Assembly: GCF_023278565.1 (NCBI RefSeq)
Contig: NC_064682.1
Span: forward strand, 1,116,001-1,180,000
DNA length: 64,000 nucleotides
DNA from: Colletotrichum lupini
Taxonomy: Eukaryota; Ascomycota; Sordariomycetes; Glomerellales; Glomerellaceae
Direction of reading: 5' to 3'
Within the stretch, counting starts at the first letter, position 1, and every line of letters begins with the position of its first letter. Below the pieces are notes generated by a model. That model was given only the letters and a program-made list of their open reading frames with translations, searched no databases and was not told where the DNA came from. Positions 1-11,260 of the stretch are shown one piece after another. The position numbers were made by a program, and so were the translations under genes.

Positions 1-1
1 G

Positions 2-2071
2 CTGTGGGTCGATGCCATTTGCATCAATCAGGCCAATGTCGCCGAGCGTAACGGCCAGGTTGCGAACATGGCGCGAATCTACTCAGAATGCGTTCGTTGT
101 GTCGTGTACCTCGGACCCGATATCGCTATACGCCCTGATGAGGACTACCCTCGACGAAGACGACTCCATGAACTAGAAATGGGCTTAACAGTACCTAAGT
201 TTCCTACGCATTCGACAGTGCCCCAGCCTATGTTAAGACTAAAAGCTATACTTGGGCGCAAATACTTCTCTCGCGTCTGGGTAGTACAAGAGCTACTCCT
301 CTCACACAACGTCGTTATTCGTATTGGTGACGTTGACTTCTGGATCGACCCAATTGGTGCGTCTTATTTTTCAATGAAGGCCTCCAGTTGGAAATGGGAA
401 AAAACATACGCTCCCTGGGCTCAGCATCTGACACAGGGTCAACCTATGTCGAAAGACCTCACTGAGCTCTTATTACTCACTTCAAAGTCACACTCTACTG
501 ATCCTCGCGACCGCGTATTTGGTGTATTTGGAATTTTGCCTAAATCTGGGGACCATTCAACTCGGCGTTACGCAGGTACACCGTTGCTGTCGGAGAATGG
601 CCTAAAAGCCGACTACTCGTTATCAGCAAATCAAGTTTTCATCGGCACTTTCGCATACTCCTTGTTGGTCCTCAAGAAACTAGAGGTGTTATACCAGGCC
701 TGTGGGCTCACAGGCCGTGCCCGAGACTATCCCTCCTGGGCCCCAGACTGGAGATGCAAGGACTGGAATGCTATCTTCAGCCCTCCCAGAACCGTTGGCA
801 GACTGAAGCACATCTGTGAGATAATCTCGAGGGAAAGTCCCACATATCAAGTCAAAAGCACAGCGTCCGAGTCATTGGGCTCTGGAATTGATTGGATTGA
901 GGCAAACAAATCATGGCACCAAGGAGCCTTTGTCAATAGTGCCACGGGAGCCTTGAATGTGAATCTAACGCAATTCTTCACCTTCAAGACTAGACCGATT
1001 CGTATTGCCCGAATGCAGGCCTATCACATCTTCGTCATGCAACCTGAAGGCGCCAACGCAGCCTACATCCTATCAGAGTTTCGCCTCGACAAGCTCATGG
1101 GTCTCGGAAACGAGAAAATGTTTGTCTTGAATGCGAGCGAGACTGACAAGATTTTCCTCGTCCTACAGCCCATAGGAAATTCAAAGACAGATTTTGCGCT
1201 CGTTGCGTCCTGTCCATATGCCTTCATTGGGCAACCTGGCCATCTAGATTCATCTGAAAAAAGACATGGCCCATCCTCCAGTGGCTGGAATCTCCTCAAA
1301 GTTCTTCAATCAAGCCTCTTCGACTCTCTCAGGAGACTTCAAGAAATTTGCCTTGAAAATATCGTGGATAGTCACGATCACGGTGGTGAAGTGAGAAGGC
1401 GTTTGCTCCCCCATGCACGATTTTACCGTGATCTGGTACCTCTATACCTCAGACTGGTTGCTGATGATCAACCTGGCGTGACTCGGTCTGAAACCACAGC
1501 TGAGTTCTACCTTCGGTGGCTGACGGACCGGTATGTGCCCCGGGTGGAGGGAGAATCTGTGATATTCAAGTTCAGCATGCGTGAGTGGATAAGAAGCCAC
1601 GAGGTGACGGGAAATGCGCCAGATAGTCGGACCCAGCAGGCTGTAGATTGGTACCTCTCTACAGTTCGATTGGAATGGAATGGCTCGAAGGTTGTTCCCG
1701 AGAACTATCAAAATCCATGGGAATTTCGGGTTGCAGGTCAAGGTTGGAAACCAGCTCTGATGACTCAATGGGACTTGGAGAGACATCATAACCGATACTC
1801 GAAATCGTTACTGGCAGAGTGGGTTGAAGTACGATGCCCAATTTCCAACTTTGAAGACTGGATCTCGATAAACAGAAAGTCATCACTGTACCATCTCCTT
1901 TCGGCAATCCACAGGGCTTCAAGGGAAACAGGGGAAGGTCTTTCGGATCTTATTTCAAGAAAGCCGAAAGAAAGTGATCGCTATGTGGGCTGTATATCGA
2001 GGTCAGAGGACATGGAACTTTGGAATGAGCTAGGAATCTATGATAGCACGTACATGGTCAGTATCTCGTGA
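2..2071 (+). CDS. HET-domain (heterokaryon incompatibility) protein, 5' partial
   Basis: The frame is open from base 2, upstream of the first internal ATG at base 68, so the start lies outside the window; 689 codons remain before a TGA. The first visible residues, LWVDAICINQANVAERNGQV, are the core HET-domain motif. They are followed by MARIYSECVRCVVYLG, by RVWVVQELLLS (the family RxWxxQE motif) and by YPSWAPDW near residue 225. The C-terminal half shows no domain I recognise. HET proteins act in nonself recognition and trigger programmed cell death when incompatible partners meet; many are orphan paralogs without a known partner. No intron is needed in the visible part. HET assignment is certain; its allelic specificity cannot be read from sequence. 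Confidence 0.93.
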   Translation: MWVDAICINQANVAERNGQVANMARIYSECVRCVVYLGPDIAIRPDEDYPRRRRLHELEMGLTVPKFPTHSTVPQPMLRLKAILGRKYFSRVWVVQELLLSHNVVIRIGDVDFWIDPIGASYFSMKASSWKWEKTYAPWAQHLTQGQPMSKDLTELLLLTSKSHSTDPRDRVFGVFGILPKSGDHSTRRYAGTPLLSENGLKADYSLSANQVFIGTFAYSLLVLKKLEVLYQACGLTGRARDYPSWAPDWRCKDWNAIFSPPRTVGRLKHICEIISRESPTYQVKSTASESLGSGIDWIEANKSWHQGAFVNSATGALNVNLTQFFTFKTRPIRIARMQAYHIFVMQPEGANAAYILSEFRLDKLMGLGNEKMFVLNASETDKIFLVLQPIGNSKTDFALVASCPYAFIGQPGHLDSSEKRHGPSSSGWNLLKVLQSSLFDSLRRLQEICLENIVDSHDHGGEVRRRLLPHARFYRDLVPLYLRLVADDQPGVTRSETTAEFYLRWLTDRYVPRVEGESVIFKFSMREWIRSHEVTGNAPDSRTQQAVDWYLSTVRLEWNGSKVVPENYQNPWEFRVAGQGWKPALMTQWDLERHHNRYSKSLLAEWVEVRCPISNFEDWISINRKSSLYHLLSAIHRASRETGEGLSDLISRKPKESDRYVGCISRSEDMELWNELGIYDSTYMVSIS

Positions 2072-2153
2072 TGGAAGTTTTCTCATACAGAGTTGTATTT
2101 TTGATCTACATTCAATTTGGAAAGACGTCTCCCATGGTGAGATATCTACCGGT

Positions 2154-3863
2154 CTAATGGCCTAACGCTGCAAGCCTTGCAATCTCATCAGCTGCAACAT
2201 CACGTCCTGGGCGACTTATAGTTCTCTGAATCTTCTTTGCGTTCTGACTCATCAATAAGCTGGCAGAGCCGCCGTCGACTAGTTTCAGAAAAGCGCTGCT
2301 GAGTTCGCTGAGCGAGAAAGCAGGAGCAGATTGCCTGTTGCCCCAAACTCCGATATCAATCGCTTCTACACGTGCAGCGTAGTTATAGAGATCTAACCAG
2401 GCAGGAAGGATGAGCTGCGGTACTCCGGTACTAAAAGGCCAAGGATCAGTAAGATACATGTTGTAACAGCACATGTGCACGACGCAACTGAGCCGAGGCT
2501 TACCTAATAGCTTCGTGATAACAGTTCGCACCACCGTGATGGACAGAGGCAACAATGTTCCCCGTCTCCAGCAATGCAGTCGGGTCAACCGTCAACCACT
2601 TTGAGACCCTGAGTCGATCGTTTCTGATGAACACGTCGACCAGAGGTTTCCAGTCCTCGTCCTTGAGACTGGCGGCTCTATTGAGCTTCCACAAAACCTG
2701 AACATCCGTACGCTCCATGACGACCTTCAATGCACCAGCCATATCTTGAGCTATCCCTATGTCGTATTCGAACAAACTACCTAGATTGACGAGGACGGTC
2801 GGTGCCTTAGCCAACCAGGCGGCCAGTTCGGGATCTTGCTCTTCTGCCGAGGTACCCGAGATGACAATGGGCCCTGTAGTAGTGACATTGGCGGGAAGGA
2901 AATCGAGAGGAATGGCCGCCGCCGGGGTGTGTTGGGTAATGAATGCGCCTTTTCCAGGCTGATGGATATTAAAGAAGTTGATTGGGTCTTTTAGTCCATG
3001 ACTGGCAAGAAATTTACGTTTCTCGTTGAGCTCTGCATTAAACATCATTGTCCATGCGAAACTTCCCATCTGGTAAATGTTCGTAGGGATATCTCGCCAA
3101 GGAACGGGGAACTCGTGACCAGAGCCAACCCTAGAGAACATGTCAGTCTGCACTGCTGTGCTGTGAGGTCGGAGATCATAGACTGAATGTCGGCTTACGC
3201 TGGGAACTTCCAAAATCCCTTCAGCCATGGCTGATCCCCGGCGAAGCAGTCAGCTAGGACGTTCGGTGATAAAATTGCGTGCAGGCGCCCGTCTCCCCGT
3301 GTTGCATCCATCCCTGGTCGGTGAAACATGTCAAGTACCACGATCGCAGGATCAATATTTCTGATATGATCCCTTATGCTCTCGTATATCAGGAGATGAT
3401 CTTCCCCAGACCATGGCGAGATGAATTGCGCCATATCTTCATTCAGACCCGTCAGCCCTGCGATCCCGGGCGGCTGCATCCAGCTCAATGAGGAATTCCG
3501 CCCAGACGCCTCCTGGAAGTTCGGGCCTGGTAGGTCATGGAATACAACAGAACGGGCTTGCGGTGTCTTTCTGCGTGCGTAGGTAGTTATCCTGTCGATC
3601 TTGGGCTTGATTTTGGACCATGACGCGAAGTGAATAGTGATATCTGGGTGGCGTTCGAGAAGAGAGTAAACAGTTGCGACGTGGACATTCGAAAGACCGT
3701 GTTCAATGTTGGTGATGAAGAGAATGGTATTGTTCTTTCCGATGACGGGAGTGAATTGTTCACTTTGAGCTCCTAGACCACGGCGAAAGGATATAACCGC
3801 AGCGATGAGGCCCACGATACATGCGAAGAAGGGTTTGGCGCGTTTGAAAGCAGTGGCTGCCAT
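2154..3863 (-). CDS. UDP-glycosyltransferase (GT1 family)
   Basis: Three exons (3863-3199, 3130-2504, 2430-2154) give 522 aa. Both introns (68 and 73 bp) start GTAAGC and end in TAG, and both junctions keep frame. The first ATG at 3863 gives an N-terminal membrane anchor (CIVGLIAAVISF), followed by an acceptor-binding half and a C-terminal nucleotide-sugar half. The donor-binding signature runs through KWLTVDPTALL, then SVHHGGANCYHEAISTG and PQLILPAW around residues 395-450, as in UDP-glucuronosyl/UDP-glucosyl transferases; HHGG is the diagnostic core. Such enzymes transfer sugar from UDP-sugar to small lipophilic acceptors (sterols, xenobiotics, secondary metabolites). The acceptor cannot be predicted. 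It converges on the HET gene with only 82 bp between the stops. Confidence 0.9.
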
Positions 3864-5300
3864 GTTGACACCGTACGAAGGGTCTTTCAGAATAAAGTTC
3901 AAGGCAAAAGGGCGCGAACAAGGCGAAGGAAACCGGGATCCTGTGCTCTTATGTAGCGGAGCCGAGACCAGTTCCAAACATCGCTCGATCAGGGTTTGAA
4001 GCAACAATCAGCCCTCTTTGGCATTGTACATGCTCGTAAATGTTAATAAGACATTACGGTCTCTTGCAGGCGCCGTCAGCTTACATGTAAAGGCCTGAGT
4101 GGATAACGCATCCGATTTCGCGCTGTATATGTGTTGTCGGCTTATTGTGGACACTTACCAGGTCACAATCGGTGTGACGAACCGATAACTCGCCTTACGT
4201 GAGATCTTACCGTTAGATTTACGGCCCTTACATGCTTGCTGCCAAGATATCAGCCCATTCAAAGACAGCAAGTCCCGATTGATAAGATCAGCAGGTTATC
4301 CACGAAGGAATGCCTACTCGCACCAACCTTCCCAATGTAGATTCTAAGGTCTGACGCGACATGAAGGCAAGATGACATATGCCACGCATTAGCGACAGAA
4401 AGAAAGAACTCACCAATCTTCCGCACAGACTCTGAAACAATTTCTTTCCGGCTGGGATGAGTAGGCTTGAGTACTCGGTGACTTACAGGGAGTTATGGGC
4501 AACGCTCCTCATGAGATATGCTCTTGACTCAGGGTTCCCTCAGAACATGAAATAAGAGGCTTGAAACAATTGACAGTATCCACATGCAGACTCGAATACG
4601 CATCCTAGGTCGTCTTGTCCTGCCCCGATCAGATGAACAAATTTCGTGCCTATACCATTGTCATAATTCCTGAACAGAACATTCCGTCGATAATACAGGC
4701 GACTTGCACATTCGGAACCACTTAATAATACTATTTGAGGTGACACGCACTTGTCAACCAGCAAGGTATCCTTCCATGTACAAGAGGTCATTCGTGATTG
4801 CACGGCGCCAGAACGACAAGAAAAATGCATCATGAAGAAATTTGTCCAAGCAGATAAGTACATTGTTAAGTGCCTTTTGTGTCGTTGTGATCTTATTGTG
4901 ATTGGGCTGCTTGATTGGGGCACGGAAACCGCAACTTTCCGATGATCGAGATTAGCGCCCTCTGCCCTTGCCCGTCAACCCGGCGCGGAACAAACCAACA
5001 TTCAACCAACCCAACCAACAAACAACAAGGTCATATCCGGACACCATTGATCTTTCAGACTATTATTGGCATTTACGCGAGCCCAATCAGCTCTGCAGTA
5101 TATAGATAAACGCATCTCCCTAGTGGTACGACAGTCGCTGCGGGGCCGCCTACCCAAACAAGCACCCCGCACCTGGCAATGATAAAAGCACTCAGTCTTA
5201 TGGAGAGAGTCTTTAATTTTTCCTCATATGCAGATATAACCCAAGCTTTTCAAAGTTTTCGGGGCATTGAGCACAGATTCTGCCTTCGTTGTGAGCTATC
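3864..5300. other. Intergenic region, divergent promoters
   Basis: This stretch lies between the glycosyltransferase and the DPP III gene, which diverge. Short open frames here have no family resemblance. A TATA-like run (GTATATAGATAAAC, 5098-5111) lies about 200 bp before the DPP III ATG. Nothing else recognised. Confidence 0.6.
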
Positions 5301-7721
5301 ATGGAGGTTCAGTCCGTCCAGGTCTTTCGATTGGACGTCAGGTCGCAATTTGAAGGCTTGAGCAAGTCGCAGCAGAGATATGCCCATCATATGGCACGGT
5401 AAGTGATGGCATGAAAGAGACACGACTGCTTCGCTGACACTCAAGAAGTGCAGCATGGCACGGGGCGAGAATTGTTTTACGACAAACCTCGCCAGAATCG
5501 CTGACAATATTTGACTTCATCCTCGAGCTTCACGCGGCGTGGAATGGCGGTTGGGATCAACTTGCTGATGAGATTGGAATCAAAGAGACGCACCAATTCC
5601 TCACTTACGCGGCAGCCTTTTTGTCCAACTTAGGCAACTACTATGTTTGTCGTCGCAAAATTCAGTTGAGTCGATTCCGCTAACTATTCTAGGGATCCGG
5701 CGACCAGAAGTTCATCCCCGCCATCCCTGGGACCGTCTTCGCAAAGATTGCAACCAAGTCTGACAGACTTCAGGCTTTCTATAGCTCGTTTGCTGACGCT
5801 ATCTATTCATCACCGCCCTTCAGCCTTGGATATCCGGGAGAGACCACTCAAAGCACTTACTACCCGGGAAACCATATCACCAAAGAGGAAATCGCAATGG
5901 TCTCTCAAGTCTTGGAACAAAAGTCCATTCTCCCAGAGAACACCAGATTGAGAAAACTAGACGGAGATGCCGGATTTGAATTGCAGATCGCTTCTTCCGA
6001 TGACGGAAGTCTTGGTGTTTTGCCGTTGTCTGATGGGAGAAGCAGCGTCAAGCTCGTGATGGGAGACCATGCAGCTGAGCTGGAGAAAATGTGCGTCGAG
6101 TTAACACATGCGGCGAAATTCGCATCCAACGAGCTCCAGAAAGTTTTCATCAAAGAGTACGTCGAGAGCTTCAGGACCTGAAGTCTCGCCAAGTATCGAG
6201 AATCACTGCGAAACTGGGTGAAGGATAAGGCGCCGGAGATCGAAAACATCTTCGGCTTCGTTGAGCCGTACAGAGATCCACATGGAATACGAGCTGAGTT
6301 TGAGGGTCTTGTTGCGATCGCGGACGCCGCAGAAACAAGGAAACTGACAAGACTGAACGAGAATTCGACACAATTCATTCGGAAGCTACCTTGGGCCAGT
6401 CCCGAAAACGACGGAAAGGGGGTATTTGAGAAGTCTTTGTTTGACCCACCTGATCTCTCAAGCATACACAGTAAGTTCCTGCGGAAATTAAGGGAACATC
6501 AACTTGCTGACATTCCAAAGCGCTGGCATATTGCTCCAGTATCATATTTCCGGGAATCAACCTACCCAACGTACGCTTTTCCAAATTCCAGCTTGGTCAG
6601 CTATCGGCACGAGCTAACTTAGTGATAGTACAACGATATTAGGCAAGAGACAGGATTCAAGAATGTCATCATTGCTAATCGCATGGTTGCGGAGAGTAAG
6701 GCACAGGGTTACCCATTCATCGAAGACTCCGAAGAAGCCGCATTCCGCAGAGCTAAGTTCCCAACCTACTATTGGTGGGTTGTTCTGCACGAGCTTCTTG
6801 GACATGGCACAGGCCGGATGATGGTTGAAACGACAGAAGGGGACTACAACTTCGACATTCAGAACCCGCCCATTAATCCTCTCGATGATAACCCAATCAA
6901 ATCCTGGTATAAGCCTGGACAGACTTGGACCGGTCAATTTGGAGATCTCGCCACAACAGTTGATGAGTGCAGAGCAGAGCTAGTTGGGGCGTACCTGATG
7001 GATGACAAAGATCTTCTGAGAGTTCTTGGATTTACAGATGCCACAGACGTGACAGCTGACGATAGTGAGAAGCCATTGGCAATGTTTGGCACCATTCAAA
7101 ATGCTGACGTGCACGGTTGAATAGTCGCGTACAACATGTACCAGCAATTGGGTGTGGATGGTCTGCGTGGTCTTGCCAACTACAATGTCGATAGCAAGGT
7201 AGGGTTGAAAGAACATATCTATCAAGTTGAAGTATTCGCTGACATCTTATCATAGCGCTGGGGTCAAGCCCATAGTCGAGTAAGCACAAGCCGCAGGTAT
7301 TTAATGCGAATACTACATACTGACAAAGTGACAGGCACACTTCGCAATTCTGAACTGGCTACTTAAGGACGGCGGGGACTGTGTGGAAATTGAACATGAC
7401 AAAACTGCTGGAAATTTGACCGTCAGAGTCAATAGAGCAAAGGTTTCCACTCATGGAAAGCCAGCACTGGGCAGGATGCTCTTACGTCTGCACATGTACC
7501 GGTGCACAGCAGATGTCCAGGCATGTCGAGTTTACTACGAGATGCTTACGAGATTGACTCAGAAGCATCTGGAATGGCGGAAGGTCGTGGTGGCTAGTAA
7601 GCCACCGCCACTTGTGTTTGTTCATGCCAATACGTCTCTGGAAGAGAATGAGGTTACTTTGAGAGAGTACGAGCCCACAGTTGAAGGTCTAATAAAGAGC
7701 TGGGCTGAGCGCCGTATCTAA
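5301..7721 (+). pseudogene. Dipeptidyl-peptidase III (peptidase M49), interrupted by one nonsense codon
   Basis: Eight exons (5301-5398, 5449-5644, 5693-6470, 6521-6570, 6629-7064, 7125-7198, 7256-7279, 7335-7721) join in frame to 681 codons, about the usual length for DPP III. The zinc site HELLGH is at codons 428-433 and the second ligand motif DECRAE at 486-491 (family EECRAE/D). Other family blocks are present: YAHHMARA, LSNLGNYYGSGDQKFIP, VEPYRDPHGIRAEFEG, FPGINLPNYNDIR and RWGQAHSRAHF. DPP III is a cytosolic zinc exopeptidase that removes dipeptides from short oligopeptides. Codon 261 (6179-6181) is TGA in the FRT-x-SL block, where the family has glycine; frame and splice sites are intact on both sides. 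As read, the product would be 260 aa without the zinc site. Exon 7 is a 24-nt microexon. This is a recent null allele, a pseudogene or a base error. Confidence 0.85.
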
Positions 7722-8402
7722 ATTGGAACCAAGTCTTAGGGCTTCGCAGGCATTGTTAAATGATTGTAATGGTTACATGTATCAAAGAGCCTGGACCCCA
7801 TACAATCTGAAGTCTTGGAAGCCGATAACAGTCTTGATGTCCCGAATGAAATCAGTGTTAAGAAAGTCAAATCAACTTGTAGAGTCACGATGGCTCTGCT
7901 GAAGACGGAAAAAGGTTTCCTTTTTTCTTTCTTTTCTTCTTCTTGATGAATAGTTGTAAAGTGGAGGTAGCCTACTTCTCAAATTAAGAAGGCCCTTCGT
8001 TCAAACACACTCAGGAAGAGTGTAGCTTCCTGGCCTCAACTGCAATTCTAGTTGGAAGGAGGCACAGTCCTTGACGAGGAAGCATTTTGGCACGGAACTA
8101 TCTTGCTCTAGTCACGCAAACTAATTTCGGCCGCAAAGGAAACATATATTACACTAACATAGAGTCCTAATCTAGTTGAAGAAATGGCGACGCGTGAAAG
8201 TCTACTGATCATGTCAACATTGCCATTTGACGTGGTGTTCGGCCTGGCACCCTGCGCGTAAAGTCGTCTAAAGTTCGTGCATGTACAGTTCAAGGAACGA
8301 GTGCCTCCTCTGACGCATTTTTAATAAGATCACCCATGATTGAAAAAAGAAGACGAAAGGAAGAGAAAGCCACAAGAAGAAGGGTTATGAGAAAACATCA
8401 GT
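7722..8402. other. Convergent intergenic region with pyrimidine tract
   Basis: 3' flanks of the DPP III gene and the membrane-protein gene. The only structure seen is a T/C-rich tract at about 7918-7943. No gene recognised. Confidence 0.6.
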
Positions 8403-10226
8403 TCATAGTACAGGTGTAGCGATGAAAGGTAGGATCTTATCCCCCGTCATATAGGTACCCTGTGGCTGCACTCTCAACGAGAGTGAATCTTCGAGGTAGA
8501 AGTATGCGCGGCAAAAAACGTACAAGGCACAGAAGATGGTCGTTGGGATAACAACTCGGAGCGGAACTGCCATGTCTGGGTTCTGATCGGGAGAGATGTT
8601 TCGCCACTTTCCGATCCATATATGAGCGCTGCGCCCCCATGCTTTAGCCTGTACATGCAACTTGATATTGGGCGCGCTGCTGCTATGAATCTGATGTCTC
8701 TGAGATCGAGCGTCTTCTGTTGCAATGGAGGTACATGTAGGCAGCGCTGCGTATTCCTTATCGTTGCTTTGGCTTTGGTGTCTCTGGGATTCGGGATCTT
8801 CTATTGCAATGGATAGGGGAAGCGCTTTGGAATATTTTAGTCGTCGGTAGCTCCTCCATACTTCGAAACTGTAGTAAATACCGCCGTAGAGCGAGAAAAT
8901 CATGTGATAGGTGGCACAAACTCTCCATAATTTTCGCTCAGTCTCAGAGGGAAAGAAGAAGTTCCACCCAAACATGAAGGAGCAACTGAACAATGCCATC
9001 ACGAAGATGCTAGGAATCCAAAGTGACAGGCCTATCGGCATCCAGATATCTGATGGAATGCGGCTCCATGGACGCTTTATATACGGCCTGAATACAGTTG
9101 GCGACGTATCCATCGGCCGTACGAAGAGATGGAGGTGCATCATGTCACACAATCTTGTGTAATATGACCAGTGCGTGGCAATCCTAAACTCCTGGCGACT
9201 AACAAAGGCCAAAGGAGTCTGGAACCACTCGTGAGGTAGATCGGGGTGTGTCTATTCTTGGCCTCAGCCACCAAACCCATGACGATGATAGTAAAGGGAA
9301 TTGCGAGCTTACAGTCTGTCGTGCTTTCTTCCTGATGAATTCAATCGCAGTTTCGGTTTCAATGTCTTGCGGGCACGTTATGTTAGGTTTGTAGAACCAG
9401 CAAATAGAAGTTGAAAACATGACGAAGGTGAACGAAAGAGCAGTTAGCTCTAAAGGTGTGATGGGCAAACCCAGCCGGAGTCGATCCCCTTCTTTGATGC
9501 AGAACAGGATAGCCTGCCACACCGTAATGATTCTGTTCCAAGATCCATGTAAGTAATAGTATGGATGAGGAACAAATAGTTTATCCGTCATACCTGGAAA
9601 GAGCGTCGACACTGTTGCGTTCAGAAATCGCCATTGCCTCCATATCTGGATAGACAACGTATTCGTTCTTTATCAAGTAGAGTAATTGTGCCGCGTTGAT
9701 CGGAAAACGTCCGTAATCGGGACTCTTCAGATGTATTCCTCCCATGTCTACAAAGAATGCATGCTTTAATGTCCATTTCTTCTCCCCACGTATTCTCTTG
9801 GGGAGTTTCTTGAATTCCTGAAACAGCAATGGTTAGCAAACGTAGCAAATCGAGAACCACCCCATTGCCCTTCATGTGCACCTGTATGCAACGAACCTTG
9901 ACACTTTTTCTAGCACTAGCAAGCTGTCCAACTGCAATACCAAAAAGAAAATCGGGTCCGAGAAGGCCGATCGCGGCAAGGTTGAATTTGTCGATGGCAG
10001 CGTGCCACCACTTTTCTCCGTGCCCCAGCGCGTTGGGATGAGTCGCTACCCAGACACAAAGAAAGATGGTCAGGTTACTGGACCAAAGAATGTCGATGGT
10101 CCCTCTGTCGTTGCCTGCACTCACCCAACCACACACAGGCTTCCAAATATCGATCGTTCCGTTGGCCGACGAGTCTGTTGAGTTGCCGCAGTAGTGACCC
10201 CACGGGTGCGTATTCGGGTCCGCCAT
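8403..10226 (-). CDS. Fungal multipass membrane protein of unknown function
   Basis: Four exons (10226-9897, 9817-9594, 9532-9313, 9251-8403) give 540 aa. All junctions preserve frame, and the first ATG after an upstream GTG-only extension is 10226. Hydrophobic segments are seen near DILWSSNLTIFLCVWVATH, LAAIGLLGPDFLFGIAVG, LTALSFTFVMFSTSICWF, WMPIGLSLWIPSIFVMALF, an aromatic segment after KLWRVCATYHM, and VIPTTIFCALYVFCRAYF, so about six membrane spans. The blocks RGTIDILWS, LPITPLELTAL, WFYKP and HPDLPHEWFQTPL match a large fungus-specific family that I know only as uncharacterised. A polar loop rich in Ser, Gln and His separates the last two spans. Intron 2 reads through in one frame, so unspliced products would differ. 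Function unknown. Confidence 0.85.
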
Positions 10227-11260
10227 CTGAGGCGGCGCAAGGGGGCTCTGAGCCACTATCTGGGCTTAGAATCGTCGTTTTCGTTGTCTTGGGCTGATTT
10301 GTTGCCACTTTTAGGCCGATTTTGGTTGTCGTTGTAGCCGTGAGAGTGTTGCAACGCAACGCGTGGTTAGAACCCAAGCTCTCAAAGCCACGCCACGGGC
10401 GGACTACAATTCTAAACCAACAAGATGGGCAATCGGTAGCTAAGTAGAAGGAAGTAGGAGAGAGGTAAGTAGAATAACAGCGGCGAAACCCTTCTCCCCC
10501 CCCCCCCCCCGTCTCCCCCCGAACCGGGCATCTCTCACCATCAGGCTGGCACCAACAAGCGTAAACACCCTTGCAGTGTGCTTACGGGCATTCCATTTCG
10601 AGAGCAGCGAAACGCAGCCGATACTTGGTTCGGGGGCCAAATCTGCAGCAACTCGGGTACGGTTGCCATCTGCAGCCGCTGATTTGTAGTCGTTTCCGTC
10701 GCGTTGGTGGTTGCTGCAGCTTGTTGTTGGTTCTGTCACTGCGACGGGGGCCTTTAAGCTGAGATATGTGCCTGATGGTGATGAACTCGCCGCTCTGCAT
10801 CCTGGCCTCGGTTGACAGGGGGGCGTTGGAACGCAGGCTCAGAAATGTGCAATACAAATACCGTTGGGCAGGTTGGTTGTATTCCACTGGGGCGTCACAG
10901 CAGGTCAAAACCAATAAAGTCGCGCCATGAAGCGGAGGGTTGCTTTTCGCGCTCTCGGCGCGGGCTGGGGTGTGTCTTAACGAGCGAATCAGCGACGGCG
11001 CGAATGCGGCCGCATGGCGCGGATAGCCGCCCGTCGTCCAGCCCTCCCATCCTCACTCGTTGCGTGTCCCTTTTCGCCATCAGGCTGTGCGTTCTGAATC
11101 TCTTCCTCTCCCTCGTTTCTGCGGCCTTCATTTTTTGTTTGAAAACCTCCGTCTTGCCCTGAGAATAATTCTAAATCTACAGCAAACAAATTTGTGGAAT
11201 CCATCAGACCCACCCCCGCGATTGATCTTCCCGTCAGTTCAAAGTCGCATCGGACCCATA
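10227..11260. other. Divergent intergenic region with C tract
   Basis: This is the promoter region between the membrane-protein gene (minus) and the methyltransferase gene (plus). It is GC-rich and contains the C tract listed separately. No further gene was recognised; open frames here lack family resemblance and give no spliceable model. Confidence 0.55.
10496..10510. repeat. 15-bp poly-C tract
   Basis: Fifteen consecutive C residues, followed after GTCT by six more C. It sits in the divergent promoter region about 750 bp upstream of the methyltransferase ATG. Homopolymers of this length are prone to length errors in sequencing. Confidence 0.9.

Noticed and set aside
2500..2588. Short frame extending the glycosyltransferase third exon upstream
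   Set aside because: It is intron sequence; the GTAAGC donor at 2503 and TTTTAG acceptor at 2431 restore the conserved HEAISTG-VPQL junction.
6179..6181. TGA as selenocysteine in DPP III
   Set aside because: Ascomycete fungi lack the selenocysteine machinery, and the family residue here is glycine.
7065..7124. Stop at 7118 in the DPP III gene as a second nonsense mutation
   Set aside because: An intron (GTGAGA donor, GCTGAC branch point, TAG acceptor) removes it and joins TADD to IAYNMYQQLG.
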